Source of the DNA: Serripes groenlandicus
Taxonomy: Eukaryota; Mollusca; Bivalvia; Cardiida; Cardiidae
DNA length: 64,000 bases
Direction: 5' to 3'
Assembly: GCA_031761405.1 (NCBI GenBank)
Contig: JASEVX010000008.1
Location: forward strand, 74,444,014-74,508,013
The notes under the pieces were generated by a model. It ran no database searches, was not told the DNA's origin, and saw nothing but the letters and a program-made list of their open reading frames with translations. Below, piece by piece: positions 1 to 10,820 of the stretch; position 1 is the first letter of the stretch; every line of letters begins with the position of its first letter. A program made the translations under genes and the position numbers.

Positions 1-1363
1 CGTATATAACAACAACCTTTATTCTGGAGTTGGAAGAACCCAATTTCAGCCCGCAACCTAGTGCATTGTAACACTGGCAGAAAATATCACCCCACGTAAG
101 CAATTGGTGGCAGTTGAGGCAGTCAGTAAATTATGCTCCAAGCATGGTTTTCACACAAAGGAGGATGTAGGGCAGTGTGATATTCAGGACGGTAAATGTT
201 CAGCAACTGTCAGTATGGAGACTAATATTGGGGACGAGCAACAATGGGCCGAAACATGCTTCCTTAACCTTAAAAATGATGGAATGGAGGTTAAATTTGT
301 AACCACAGATGGGGATGGAAAATCGTTTCAGGCGGCACGCCAGCTTCACGCGTCTGGATATACAAAAACTATTCCTGTGCAACAACTTGACAAAAGGCAT
401 CTCGGTGCTAATCAGCAAAAGTACATCAAAGCATCAAACAAGGTTACCACAATCATGCCAGGGAAAACCAAGGCATATCGGCAGTATACACAAAACAGGT
501 TTGCATTAGATATGTGCAAACGCTGTCAGGCTGAATTTCATTATATCATCAAGAAGGAATCGAAAAAAAATATCCTAGACAACACGTGCGTCATGATATC
601 CACTATAAAGCAATGCTTTGCAGGGAACCATAGTCGGTGCAGGACAAATTTAGCCGTGTGCAAAGGGGAAACGAACAATAACTGGCTTCTCAACAGTATT
701 TTTCTATCCAGCACATTCAAATAGACATAAAGAAGGAGGAGAACGAGAAAATCTTTATGGAGACGATTGAATATCGCCTGGGAGATGAAACGTTCCAATT
801 AACCAGGCTACATACCAACACACAGAAAGTCAAGGGGAAAAATAGAGCCATTTAAAGGTCCTTACCAAAAGACAAGACGTTTTCCAGGAACTTCCAGTCA
901 AGTGCACACAGTGCCCTACACTTTGTCAATAGTGGACCCAGAAATTCCTTGTGCAAACTTTGTTCTGCTGCCGGATGTGCAATTCCTTCAGGAAGTAGTG
1001 CTGACTGTCAGCTCGAGTCGCTCCAAACTTACTCTGAAGAGAAAAAAACATGCGAAAAGTCCATTGAATTCAAATTGAAGCGTAAGTTACGAAGATAGCG
1101 GCTATTCAAACTGTACGAAAAGCATCGTGAGCAGAAAAAGTATGTGAAAAATCAACTGACGGCGCATCTACGAACAACACTGACTAAGACGCAAAATCTG
1201 CCACGCATTATACAAGTCTGGGCCAACACTGACCATGATGGATATGCTCGGAAACAAATGAAGTTGAGGCAAAGAAGAAGTAGTGTACCTACATCAGAAG
1301 ATGCATGCAGGCTTGTGCCCAAGGCAGGACCCTCTGACTATACACTGACGACGTCCAGTGTTT
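1..1363 (+). pseudogene. Mutator-like transposase, copy 1 (cut by window start, disabled)
   Basis: This is the 3' part of a DDE transposase related to the Mutator-like transposase domain common in molluscs and cnidarians. The longest open stretch (104-724) contains the VTTDGDGK motif, taken as the second catalytic Asp, then a Cys/His-rich part (AGNHSRC) and a C-terminal block rich in basic residues. The reading frame is broken: a TAG sits before CIVT near position 59, the frame is lost around 720-840, and a TAG follows KLRR near 1096. Both TAGs are shared with copy 2, so they predate the duplication. The last 70 codons overlap the convergent nuclease on the other strand. The copy cannot make a full protein. 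Family assignment comes from recognised motif order, not from a search. Confidence 0.8.
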
Positions 1364-1716
1364 AACATAATGGGGTTCAACGGTAAGATGACCATCTTTT
1401 ATGCATCTCTTATTGTGACAGAGGTGACTGACATCCATGCAATTTCCATGTGTGTCAACCTCTACCAGCTCGGACCTATGTCTAATCATCAAGATCAACA
1501 ACTGAACACGGGTCTGGGTACATCTGCCATCAGGCCAAGTAACCCTCTTGACAGGATAACCATCCCTGTCTGTGTAACCCATCCACCCAGGCATTCTGAC
1601 CCTCCCCCCAGGATCCTAGAGTGTTTTTCTATGGCATTCTCCAGCTTGACCCAACACTTGTATGGATATTTCATTTCATAAACGTTTGATGATGAAGGTC
1701 TCAACCTTTCGTCCAT
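1294..1716 (-). pseudogene. I-PpoI-like His-Me finger endonuclease, copy 1 (frameshifted)
   Basis: Read on the minus strand this gives WMGYTDRDGYPVKRVTWPDG, then SHLCHNKRC and GHLTVEPHYV. These match the zinc-loop and catalytic core of His-Me finger homing endonucleases such as I-PpoI. An extra T in the run near 1362 changes the frame right after HYV, so the downstream part, with the second zinc site, is read out of frame. A missing base near 1590 separates the N-terminal stretch (NVYEMKYPYK) from the rest. The stop corresponds to TGA at 1294-1296. The gene converges on and overlaps the transposase 3' end. The true start is unclear, since the first codons may lie in another exon. Confidence 0.72.
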
Positions 1717-1739
1717 ATACAAGGAGTACAAGTGATGAA

Positions 1740-2733
1740 AATGAGCGAAAAGGGGAAAAAAGTACTGAAAACTAAGCCCTGCTTTAGGTCAAAGGGAAGT
1801 AAATCATTTTCCATAGGCGTCCATTATAGCACTACGGGTTATGGTTCATTACTAGCAAATGAAGTAACACATATACCTGTATCAAACTAATGTTCATTCT
1901 TAGAACTACCAAAAAAGCAAAACAAACTCACATGTTCACCGTTTTTTGACAGAGCTAGGAGGTCATATCAAAGGTGACCCTTATCCCGCACTCAATTTTA
2001 CTTTAAATTTCAGAAAATACAGCATGTTCTAAAAATGGCTCTTAATGTGTCAACATAGCTAAAAGCAAACACTATTTTTATTATAAATCAGTCACAGGTT
2101 ATTACACTTAATAAACAACACTTTCAACTTCCAACAAAATCATTATTGTCCAATGGGAGACAACTTCAATCCCATATATTCATCTGAAATTCCCTGGACA
2201 AAAATTGTCTACCCAGCAAGTCAATCCGATTTACTTCCCTTTGACCTAAATCAAATTCTGTTTTTCGATAAACAGCATTATCTTTACATTTTAGTATATG
2301 GCTGTCTATGGCGGACATACAAACAAAATTTCAATCAATTTGGTTGAACGGTTATGGAAAAGTAGCAATTTACCTTCACCCTCTGTGCACTGAGCTATAA
2401 AATTAATTCTTCAAGTTTACCATCAAAGGGAGATAACACAGTAGACCTTATGCACACAAAGCTAATTCAAGAGGTTTTCAGTTGATCTCCCATGATATTC
2501 CATAAACAGACTCAGTCAAACCCAAAACACATGAAGTAAATACAATGAGTCAATCCATAGGTTAACTTTAAGAGAGAAAACATCCTGGGCAAAGGAGATA
2601 TTGCTCAATATAATCATTTCACCTTTTTCCGCAATAATTTCAAATTATGCCTGCTGCAGAAGTGTTTTCAGGAGAATAGGTCATGTAAATTAACAAAATG
2701 AGAAATCAGGCTTGTTTTTATACTCAATTTTAG
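1740..2733. other. Non-coding spacer of the repeat unit
   Basis: About 1 kb between the nuclease of unit 1 and exon 2 of the transposase of unit 2. It is AT-rich, nearly identical to 4955-5938, and similar to 8130-8835 plus 9686-10029. Small open frames (for example 2153-2347) are not supported, because their conservation follows from duplication alone. It would contain the upstream region of the nuclease reading left, and intron sequence of the transposase reading right. The segment with the first transposase exon is missing here (compare 8836-9685). Confidence 0.6.
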
Positions 2734-4590
2734 CCAGGAGGATGACTGCTACAAAATATTTCACGTCAAAAAGCTCTTAGAGATGTTTAATATGGTCAAT
2801 ATGGAGCAGAGGGCCAGTTTTCCAAACTGTCGAGGTAATCTCACATTCGACAAGAAAAGTGAAGACCGAAGAGGTCTCGTTTGGAGGGAGAGAATGACAT
2901 GTTCCACATGTTTATATGTGTCTAAAATGCACAAGGTTTACACAGAGTTATCTTCCCCAACAAAGCGATGAGGTCGCAAGATGGCTACAGCAAATCTGGG
3001 CTTAAATATAGCGTTGACTCAAACCCCGATTGGGGGATCTAGTCTCGTTCGACTTTTGGCTGGTGGAAATATTGGGGGCCCATCACGTCGGGGCGTAACA
3101 AACAGTAGCAAAGCAGCTAGTGAAGTCATTGTTGCTGAGAATAAGGCTGACATGTCCAAACGGCTGCATCAGTTGGGAAAAATTAACCGGTGGCAAGGTC
3201 GGCCAGAAAATGAGATTCCTGTGCAGGTAGACGGCGTATATAACAACAACCTTTATTCTGGAGTTGGAAGAACCCCATTTCAGCCCGCAACCTAGTGCAT
3301 TGTAACACTGGCAGAAAATATCACCCCACGTCAGCTATTGGTGGCAGTTGAGGCAGTCAGTAAATTATGCTCCAAGCATGGTTTTCACACAAAGGAGGAT
3401 GTAGGGCAGTGTGATATTCAGGACGGTAAATGTTCAGCAACTGTCAGTATGGAGACTAATATTGGGGACGAGTAACAATGGGCCGAAACATGCTTCCTTA
3501 ACCTTAAAAATGATGGAATGGAGGTTAAATTTGTAACCACAGATGGGGATGGAAAATCGTTTCAGGCGGCACGCCAGCTTCACGCGTCTGGATATACAAA
3601 AACTATTCCTGTGCAACAACTTGACAAAAGGCATCTCGGTGCTAATCAGCAAAAGTACATCAAAGCATCAAACAAGGTTACCACAATCACGCCAGGGAAA
3701 ACCAAGGCATATCGGCAGTATACACAAAACAGGTTTGCATTAGATATGAGCAAACGCTGTCAGGCTGAATTTCATTATATATCATCAAGAAGAAATCGAA
3801 AAATATCCTAGACAACACGCGCGTCATGAAATCCACTATAAAGCAATGCTTTGCAGGGAACCATAGTCGTGCAGGACAAATTTAGCCGTGTGCAAAGGGG
3901 AAACGAACAATAACTGGCTTTTCAACAGTATTTTTCTATCCAGCACATTCAAAATAGACATAAAGAAGGAGGAGAACGAGAAAATCTTAATGGAGACGAT
4001 TGAATATCGCCTGGGAGATGAAACGTTCCAACTAACCAGACTAAATACCAACACACAGAAAGTCGAAGGGACAAATAGAGCCATTAAAAGTTCCTTACCA
4101 AAATACAAGACGTTTTCCAGGAACTTCCAGTCAAGTGCACATAGTGCCCTACACTTTGTCAATAATGGACCCAGAAATCCTTGCGCAAACTTTGTTCTGC
4201 TGCCGGATGTGCAATTCCTTCAGAAAGTAGTGTTGACTGTCAGCTCGAGTCGCTCCAAACTTACTCTGAAGAGAAAAAAACATGCGAAAAGTTCATTGAA
4301 TTCAAATTGAAGCGTAAGTTACGAAGATAGCGGCTATTCAAACTGTACGAAAAGCATCGTGAGCAGAAAAAGTATGTGAAAAATCAACTGACAGCGCATC
4401 TACGAACAACACTGACTAAGACGCAAAATCTGCCACACATTATACAAGTCTGGGCCAACACTGACCATGATGGATATGCTCGGAAACAAATGAAGTTGAG
4501 GCAAAGAAGAAGTAGTGTACCTACATCAGAAGATGCATGCAGGCTTGTGCCCAAGGCAGGACCCTCTGACCATACACTGACGACGTCCAG
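2734..4590 (+). pseudogene. Mutator-like transposase, copy 2 (main exon, disabled)
   Basis: The coding stretch starts after a good 3' splice site (pyrimidine-rich run ending in TTTTAG at 2733) and opens with QEDDCYKIFHVKKLLEMFN. Then come a short Cys motif (FPNCRGN and MTCSTC), the block MATANLGLNIALTQTPIGGS, the first catalytic Asp in VQVDGVYNNNLYSG, the second in VTTDGDGK, and the C-terminal LNTNTQKVEGTNRAIK and SAHSALHFVNNGP blocks typical of the family. Lesions: TGA at 2969-2971 between PTKR and GRKMATAN (shared with copy 3), TAG at 3293-3295 (shared with copy 1), a further stop (TAA) near 3473, and frameshifts near 3780 and 4160. It is a dead copy. The host first exon is absent upstream. 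Confidence 0.82.
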
Positions 4591-4939
4591 TGTTAACATA
4601 ATGGGGTTCAACGGTAAGATGACCATCTTTTATGCATCTCTTATTGTGACAGAGGTGACTGACATCCATGCAATTTCCATGTGTGTCAACCTCTATCAGC
4701 TCGGACCTATGTCTAATCATCAAGATCAACAACTGAACACGGGTCTGGGTACATCTGCCATCAGGCCAAGTAACCCTCTTAACCATCCCTGTCTGTGTAA
4801 CCCATCCACCCAGGCATTCTGACCCTCCCCCCAGGATCCTAGAGTGTTTTTCTATGGCATTCTCCAGCTTGACCCAAACCTTGTATGGATATTCCATTTC
4901 ATAAACGTTTGATGATGAAGGTATCAACCTTTCGTCCGT
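4526..4939 (-). pseudogene. I-PpoI-like His-Me finger endonuclease, copy 2 (best preserved 3' half)
   Basis: This copy keeps the whole catalytic and zinc-binding part in one frame. In SHLCHNKRC the His is the predicted general base and two Cys are zinc ligands. GHLTVEPHYVN supplies the ligand His and the metal-binding Asn nine residues after it. TGRRQC, RGSC and GHKPAC supply the second Cys/Cys/His/Cys zinc site. Relative spacing from C-x4-C-x4-H to Asn and the next Cys equals that of I-PpoI; the last site differs by one residue in two gaps. An 8-base deletion near 4780 disturbs the TDRDGY region, and the reading frame crosses it by chance. The protein ends at TGA (4526-4528). Upstream ATG is not convincing, so a 5' exon is possible. 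Confidence 0.78.
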
Positions 4940-4954
4940 ATACAAAGAGTACAA

Positions 4955-5938
4955 GTAATGAAAATGAGCGAAAAGGGGGAAAAAGTACTGAAAACTAAGC
5001 CCTGCTTTAGGTCAAAGGGAAGTAAATCATTTTCCATAGGCGACCATTATAGCATTACGGGTTATGGTTCATTACTAGCAAATGAAGTAACACATATACC
5101 TGTATCAAACTAATGTTCATTCTTAGAACTACCAAAAAAGCAAAACAAACTCACATGTTCACCGTTTTTTGACAGACCTAGGAGGTCATATCAAAGGTGA
5201 CCCTTATCCCGCACTCAATTTTACTTTAAATATCAGAAAATACAGCATGTTCTGAAAATGGCTCTTAATGTGTCAACATAGATAAAAGCAAACACTATTT
5301 TTATTATAAATCAGTCACAGGTTATTACACTTAATAAACAACACTTTCAACTTCCAACAAAATCATTATTGTCCAATGGGAGACAACTTCAATCCCATAT
5401 ATTCATCTGAAATTCCCTGGACAAAAATTGTCTACCCAGCAAGTCAATCCGATTTACTTCCCTTTGACCTAAATCAAATTCTGTTTTTCGATAAACAGCA
5501 TAATCTTTACATTTTAGTATATGGCTGTCTATGGCGGACATACAAACAAAATTTCAATCAATTTGGTTGAATGGTTATGGAAAAGTAGCAATTTCCCTTC
5601 ACCCTCTGTGCACTGAGCTATAAAATTAATTCTTCAAGACAGTCAAAGGGAGATAACTCAGTAGACCTTATGCACACAAAGCTAATTCAAGAGGTTTTCA
5701 GTTCTGATCTCCCATGATATTCCAAAAACAGACTCAGTCAAACCCAAAACACATGAAGTAAATACAATGAGTCAATCCATAGGTTAACTTTAAGAGAGAA
5801 AACATCCTGGGAAAAGGAGATATTGCTCAATATAATCATTTCACCTTTTTCGGCAATAATTTCAAAGTGTTTTCAGGAGAATAGGTCATTTAAATTAACA
5901 AACTGAGGAATCAGGCTTGTTTTTATACTCAATTTTAG
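4955..5938. other. Non-coding spacer of the repeat unit
   Basis: Close copy of 1740-2733 with small indels (for example about 20 bases missing near 5864). It carries the same deletion of the exon 1 segment, with the junction near 5615-5640. No supported gene. Confidence 0.6.
5928..5938 (+). promoter_or_regulatory. Predicted 3' splice site of the transposase main exon
   Basis: The tract TACTCAATTTTAG ends at 5938. Equivalent sites lie at 2733 and at 10029, the last reading TTTCAG. The open frame DDCYKIFHVAKLL begins directly after it, while the upstream sequence has no family resemblance. The same boundary in three copies supports an intron between a first exon (seen only at 9315-9593) and this main exon. 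Confidence 0.55.
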
Positions 5939-7800
5939 CCAGGAGGATGACTGCTACAAAATATTTCACGTCGCAAAGCTCTTAGAGATGTTTAATATGA
6001 TCAATATGGAGCACAGGGCCAGTTTTCCAAACTGTCGAGGGAATCTCACATTCGACAAGAAAAGTGAAGACCGAAGAGGTCTCGTTTGGAGGGAGAGAAT
6101 GACATGTTGCACATGTTTATATGTGTCTAAAATGCACAAGGTTTACACAGAGTTATCTTCCCCAACAAAGCGATGAGGTCGCAAGATGGCTACAGCAAAT
6201 CTGGGCTTAAATATAGCGTTGACTCAAACCCCGATTGGGGGATCAAGTCTTGTTCGACTTTTGGCTGGTGGAAATATTGGGGGCCCATCACGTCGGGGTG
6301 TAACAAACAGTAGCAAAGCAGCTAGTGAAGTAATTGTTGCTGAGAATAAGGCTGCCATGTCCAAACGACCGCAGCAATTGCAATAAATTAACCGGTGGCA
6401 AGGTCGACCAGATTCCTGTGCAGGTAGACGGCGTATATCACAACAACCCTTATTCTGGAGTTGGAAGAACCCCATTTCAGCCCGCAACCCAGTGCATTGT
6501 AACAGTGGCGGAAAATATCACCCCACGTAAGCAGTTGGTGGCAGTCGAGGCAGTCAGTTAATTATACTCCAAGCATGGTTTTCACACAAAGGAGGATGTA
6601 GGGCAGTGTGATATTCAGGACGGTAAATGTTCAGCAACTGTCAGTATGGAGACTAATATTGGGGACGAGCAACAATGGGCCGAAACATACTTCCGCAACC
6701 TTAAAAATGATGGCATGGAGGTGAAATTTGTAACCACAGATGGGGATGGAAAATCATTTCAGACGGCACTCCAGCTCCACGTGTCTGGATATACAAAAAC
6801 TATTCCTGTGCACCAACTTGACACAAGGCATCTCAGTACTAATCAGTGAAAGTACATCAAAGCATCAAACAGGGTTATCACAATTATGCCAGGGAAAACC
6901 AAGGCATATCGGCAGTACACACAAAACAGGTTTGCATTAGATATGAGCAAACGCTGTCAGGCTGAACTTCATTATATCATCAAGAAGAAATCGAAAAATA
7001 TCCTAGACGACACGCGCGTCATGATATCCACTATAAAGCAATGCTTTGCAGGGAACCATAGTCTGTGCAGGATAAATTCAGCTGTGTGCAAAGGGAAAAC
7101 GAACAATAACTGGCTTTTCAACAGTATTTTTCTATGCAGCACATTCAAAATAGACATAAAGATGGAGGAGAACGTGAAAATCTTAATGGAGATGATTGAA
7201 TATCGCCTGGGAGATGAAACGGTCCAACTAACCAGGCTAAATACCAACACACAGAAAGACGAGGGGACAAATAGAGTCATTAAACGTTCCTTACCCAAAG
7301 ACAAGACGTTTTCCAGGAACTTCCAGTCACATGCACACAGTGCCCACACTCTGTCAATAATGGACCCGGAAATTCCTTGCGCGAACTTTATTCTGCTGCC
7401 GGATGTGCAATTCCTTCAGGAAGTAGTGCTGACTGTCAGCTCGAGTCGCTCCAAACTTACTCTGAAGAGAAATAAACATGCGAAAAGTCCATTTAATTCA
7501 AATTGAAGCGTAAGCTACGAAGCCAGCGGCTATTCAAACTGTACGAAAAGCATCGTGAGCAGAAAAAGTATGTGAAAAATCAACTGACGGGGCATCTACG
7601 AAAATCACCGACTAAGACGCAAAATCTGCCACACATTATACAAGTCGGGCCCAACACTGACCATGATGAATATGCTCGGAAACAAATGAAGTTGAGGCGA
7701 AGAAGAAGTAGTGTACCTACATCAGAAGATGCATGCAGGCTTGTGCCGAAGGCAGGACCCTCTGGCCACACACTGACGACGCCCAGTGTTAACATAATGG
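5939..7800 (+). pseudogene. Mutator-like transposase, copy 3 (least damaged main exon, still disabled)
   Basis: Same domain order as copy 2: MATANLGLNIALTQ at 6186, VQVDGVYHNNPYSG near 6423, VTTDGDGK near 6730, RCQAELHYI near 6952, GNHSLCRINSAVC near 7053 and LNTNTQKDEGTNRVIK near 7238. The stretch 6886-7340 is one long intact frame. Lesions: TGA 6174-6176 shared with copy 2, a frame change near 6380, stops at 6559-6561 and 6847-6849, and loss of two bases near 7350 that shifts the frame before the NNGP block. The frame then resumes at 7503-7856. At the positions where copies 1 and 2 carry TAG (PAT-stop-CIV, KLRR-stop), this copy has Gln and Ser codons, so those lesions arose later in the lineage of copies 1 and 2. 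Confidence 0.82.
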
Positions 7801-8120
7801 GGTTCAACGGTAAGATGAACTTCTTTTATGCATCTCTTATTGTGACAGGTGACTGACATCCATGCAATTTCCATGTGTGTCAGCCTCTACCAGCTCGGAC
7901 CTATGTCTAATCATCAAGATCAACCGCTGATCACGGGTCTGTGTACATCTACCATCAGGCCAAGTAACCCTCTTGATATGATAACCATCCCTGTCTGTGT
8001 AACCTATCCACTCCAGGCATTCTGACCCTCCCCCCGGGGTCCTAGCTCGTGTTTTTCTATGGCATTCTCCAGCTTTAGCCAAAACTTGTATGGATATCCC
8101 ATTTCATAAACGTTTGATGA
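7722..8120 (-). pseudogene. I-PpoI-like His-Me finger endonuclease, copy 3
   Basis: Minus-strand frame with GGGSECLEWIGYTDRDGYHI, KRVTWPDGRCTQTR and LILMIRHRSELVEADTHGNC, ending MDVSHL before a frameshift near 7845 (two bases lost in the zinc loop). Downstream the other frame still reads HTG-like and Cys residues. It is the cleanest source for the N-terminal half, because the one-base loss seen in copy 1 near 1590 is absent here. The predicted stop is TGA at 7722-7724, overlapping the transposase 3' end. Family membership is strong from the joined evidence of copies 1 to 3; this copy alone is not functional. Confidence 0.72.
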
Positions 8121-8835
8121 TGAATGTCTCAAGATATCGTATATATACAAGGAGTACAAGTGATGAAAATGAGCGAAAAGAGGGAAAAAGTACTGAAAAC
8201 TAAGCCCTGCTTTAGGTCAAAGGGAAGTAAATCATTTTCCATAGGCGACCATTATAGCATTATGGGTTATGGTTCGTTACTAGCAAATGAATTAACACAT
8301 AATTATATACCTGTATCAAACTAAAGTTCATTCTTAGAACTCAACTACCAAAAAAGCAAAACAAACTCACATGTTCACCATTTTTTGACAGAGCTAGGAG
8401 GTCGAATCAAAGGTGACCTTTATCCCGCACTGAAATTTACTTTCAATTTCAGAAAATACAGCATGTTCTAAAAATGGCTCTTAATGTGTCAACATAACTA
8501 AAAGCAAACACTATTTTTATTATAAATCACTCACAGGTTATTCAACTTAATAAACAACACCTTTCAACTTCCAACAAAATCATTATTGTCCAATGGGAGA
8601 CAACTTCAATCCCATATATTCATCTGAAATTCCCTGGACAAAATGTTCTGCCCAGCAAGCCAATCCGATTTAATTCCCTTTGACCTAAATCAAATTCTGT
8701 TTTTCGATAAACGGCATAATTTTTACATTTTAGTATATGGCTGTCTATGGCTGACTTACAAACAAAATTTCAATCAATTTGGTTGAACGGTTATGGAAAA
8801 GTAGCAATTTCCCTTTACCCTTTGTGCACTGTGCT

Positions 8836-9314
8836 ATTCTGTACACTTATAATAGGATGGCCTCCCTTGACCAAAAATTGAATTTTTTAATTCTTAAAAA
8901 GGGAAAACTTAAATTTGCTGATGTTAATTAACATTTAATGACATAGCCCACATTTGCTTTAAAATGTGATTCTTTTTTACATTATTTTATATGTATCATA
9001 CACTGAAAAGTCAGTTTTGGCATAAATCTGTTCCAAATGTTAGCAGCAATGTCTCATAGGTATAAACCTTTTCCTACAATGTTCTCTCATCATTTTATTA
9101 TTGTTTTTTTGACAGCTGAGCAGGTCCAGTCCTTGATAAGGGACTCAAATGTGCTAGTCTAATAGGTTTAAGGTGACATATTGACCTCCATGGAAGGGGC
9201 TCTTTGTGTCTCAGACATGACTCAGTTTGTAGTAAGCAAGCCTTTAGGCAACACTAAAACAGGATACATACTCTTATTTGTTCATATAAATTGAGTTTTT
9301 GGAGGTTTTTCATC
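8836..9314 (+). other. Segment unique to the fourth junction, upstream of exon 1
   Basis: The flanking sequence matches the other spacers up to about 8835 and again from about 9686. Only this junction holds the intervening roughly 850 bp. The part before 9315 is non-coding. It would hold the promoter and 5' untranslated region of the transposase if the following open frame is its first exon. A tract ending in TTTTTTGACAG near 9114 resembles the one near 1953 in the spacers. Confidence 0.5.
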
Positions 9315-9593
9315 ATGAAAGGTGACAAGAAACGGAGAAAATCCATGTTCAAACATGGAAATAAATGTAGGTCGGGACGTCAAAGTGTTTCTAAAGTGAC
9401 TCCTAGCAGTGAATATGTAAGACCGACTGCGGAAGAGGCTGAATTAATGGATGTAGACCAAGTTGTTCATGACGCAATGGCATCTACGTCAACTTCAACA
9501 GACCAGAAGCCAGACGTCATGTTGTTGCGCCCCATACTCAAACAGCCAGAGTACAAGTGTACTGGAAGCAGAAAGACAAGTTATTTTGGCTGA
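9315..9593 (+). CDS. Probable first coding exon of the transposase (basic N-terminus)
   Basis: Open frame starting at ATG 9315: MKGDKKRRKSMFKHGNK, a strongly basic start, then a Ser/Thr-rich and acidic stretch (EEAELMDVDQVV) ending LLRPILKQPEYKCTG, with stop at 9591-9593. Mutator-like transposases of this group often begin with such a Lys-rich tail, which could serve nuclear entry or DNA contact. It precedes the main exon (acceptor at 10029) by about 430 bp in the right orientation. I could not fix the 5' splice site; a GT near 9577 is one candidate. The exon is missing from the other junctions. Exon status is inference from position and composition. Confidence 0.5.
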   Translation: MKGDKKRRKSMFKHGNKCRSGRQSVSKVTPSSEYVRPTAEEAELMDVDQVVHDAMASTSTSTDQKPDVMLLRPILKQPEYKCTGSRKTSYFG

Positions 9594-10029
9594 GTACACA
9601 TTATACAGCATAGAAATATACCTTTAAACTGAGATTGACTTGATTTCTGCAATTTTGAGAGATAAATAAGGAGTTGAAAGTGCACTTAATTGTTCAAGTT
9701 TACCGTCAAAGGGAGATAACTCAGTAGACCTTATGCACACAAAGCTAATTCAAGAGGTTTTCAGTTCTGATCACCCATGATATTCCATATACACAGACTC
9801 AGTTAAACCCAAAACACAAGAAGGAAATACAATAAACTTGAGTCAATCCATAGGTTAACTTTAAGAGAGAAAACATCCTGGGAAATGAAGATATTGCTCA
9901 ATATAATCATTTCCACCTTTTTCCACAATAATTTCAAATTATGCCTGCTGCAGAGGTGTTTTCATAGGAGAATAGGTCATGTTAATTAACAAAATGAGGA
10001 ATCAGGCTTGTTTTTATACTCAATTTCAG

Positions 10030-10820
10030 CCAGGAGCATGACTGCTACAAAATATTTCACATCGCAAAGCTCTTAGAGATGTTTAATATGGTCAAGATGG
10101 AGCACAGGGCCAGTTTTCCAAACTGTCGAGGGAATCTCACATTCAACAAGAAAAGTGAAGACCAAAGAGGGAGAGAATGACATGTTGCAAATGTTTATAT
10201 GTGTCTAAAATGCACAAGGTTTACACAGAGGTAAATCTTCCCCAACAAAGAGACGAGATCTAGTCTCGTTTGACTTTTGGCTGGTGGAAATATTGGGGCC
10301 GGGGCCCATCATGTCGGGGCTTAACAAACAGTAGCAAAGCAGCTAGTGAAGTCATTGTTGCTGAGAATAAGGCTGGCATGTCCAAACTACCGCAGCAGTT
10401 GCGAACAATTAACCGGTGGTAAGGTCGGCCAGATTCCTGTGCATGCGGTAGACGGCGTATATAACAAGAATCTTTATTCTGGAGTTGGAAGAACCCCATT
10501 TCAGCCCGCAACCTTGTGCATTGTAACAGCTGTGGAAAATATCACCCCACGTCAGCAATTGGTGGCAGTTGAGGCAGTCAGTAAATTATGCTCCAAGCAT
10601 GGTTTTTCACACAAAGGAGGATGTAGGGCAGTGTGATATTCAGGACGGTAAATTTCCACCAACTGTCGGTATGGAGACTAATTTTGGGGATGAGCAACAC
10701 TGGGCCGAAACATGCTTCCGCAACCTTAAAAATAATTGCATGGAGGTGAAATTTGTAACCACAGATGTGGATGGAAAATCGTTTAAGGCGGCACACCAGC
10801 TCCACGCGTCTGGATATACA
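10030..10820 (+). pseudogene. Mutator-like transposase, copy 4, 5' part (interrupted)
   Basis: The main exon starts after TTTCAG at 10029. A deletion removed the region around MATANLGLN: sequence jumps from the PTKR region to the SSLVRLL region near 10255. The frame is further broken near 10420 and 10610. The part with CSKHGF and VTTDVDGKSF remains, with Asp-to-Val-Asp change next to the second catalytic Asp. At 10820 the copy is cut by the inserted element 10821-12456, then resumes at 12457. The PAT-stop-CIV codon is Leu here. Confidence 0.75.

Noticed and set aside
2153..2347. Open frame present in two spacers (2153 and 5376)
   Set aside because: Duplicated non-coding DNA; frame broken in the third copy and fragments of the same DNA occur at 13613 and 20641 without coding potential.
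8124..8324. Small plus-strand open frame (MSEKREKVLKTKPC...) conserved between units
   Set aside because: Similarity between units follows from recent tandem duplication; it is open only in unit 3 and has no known motif.
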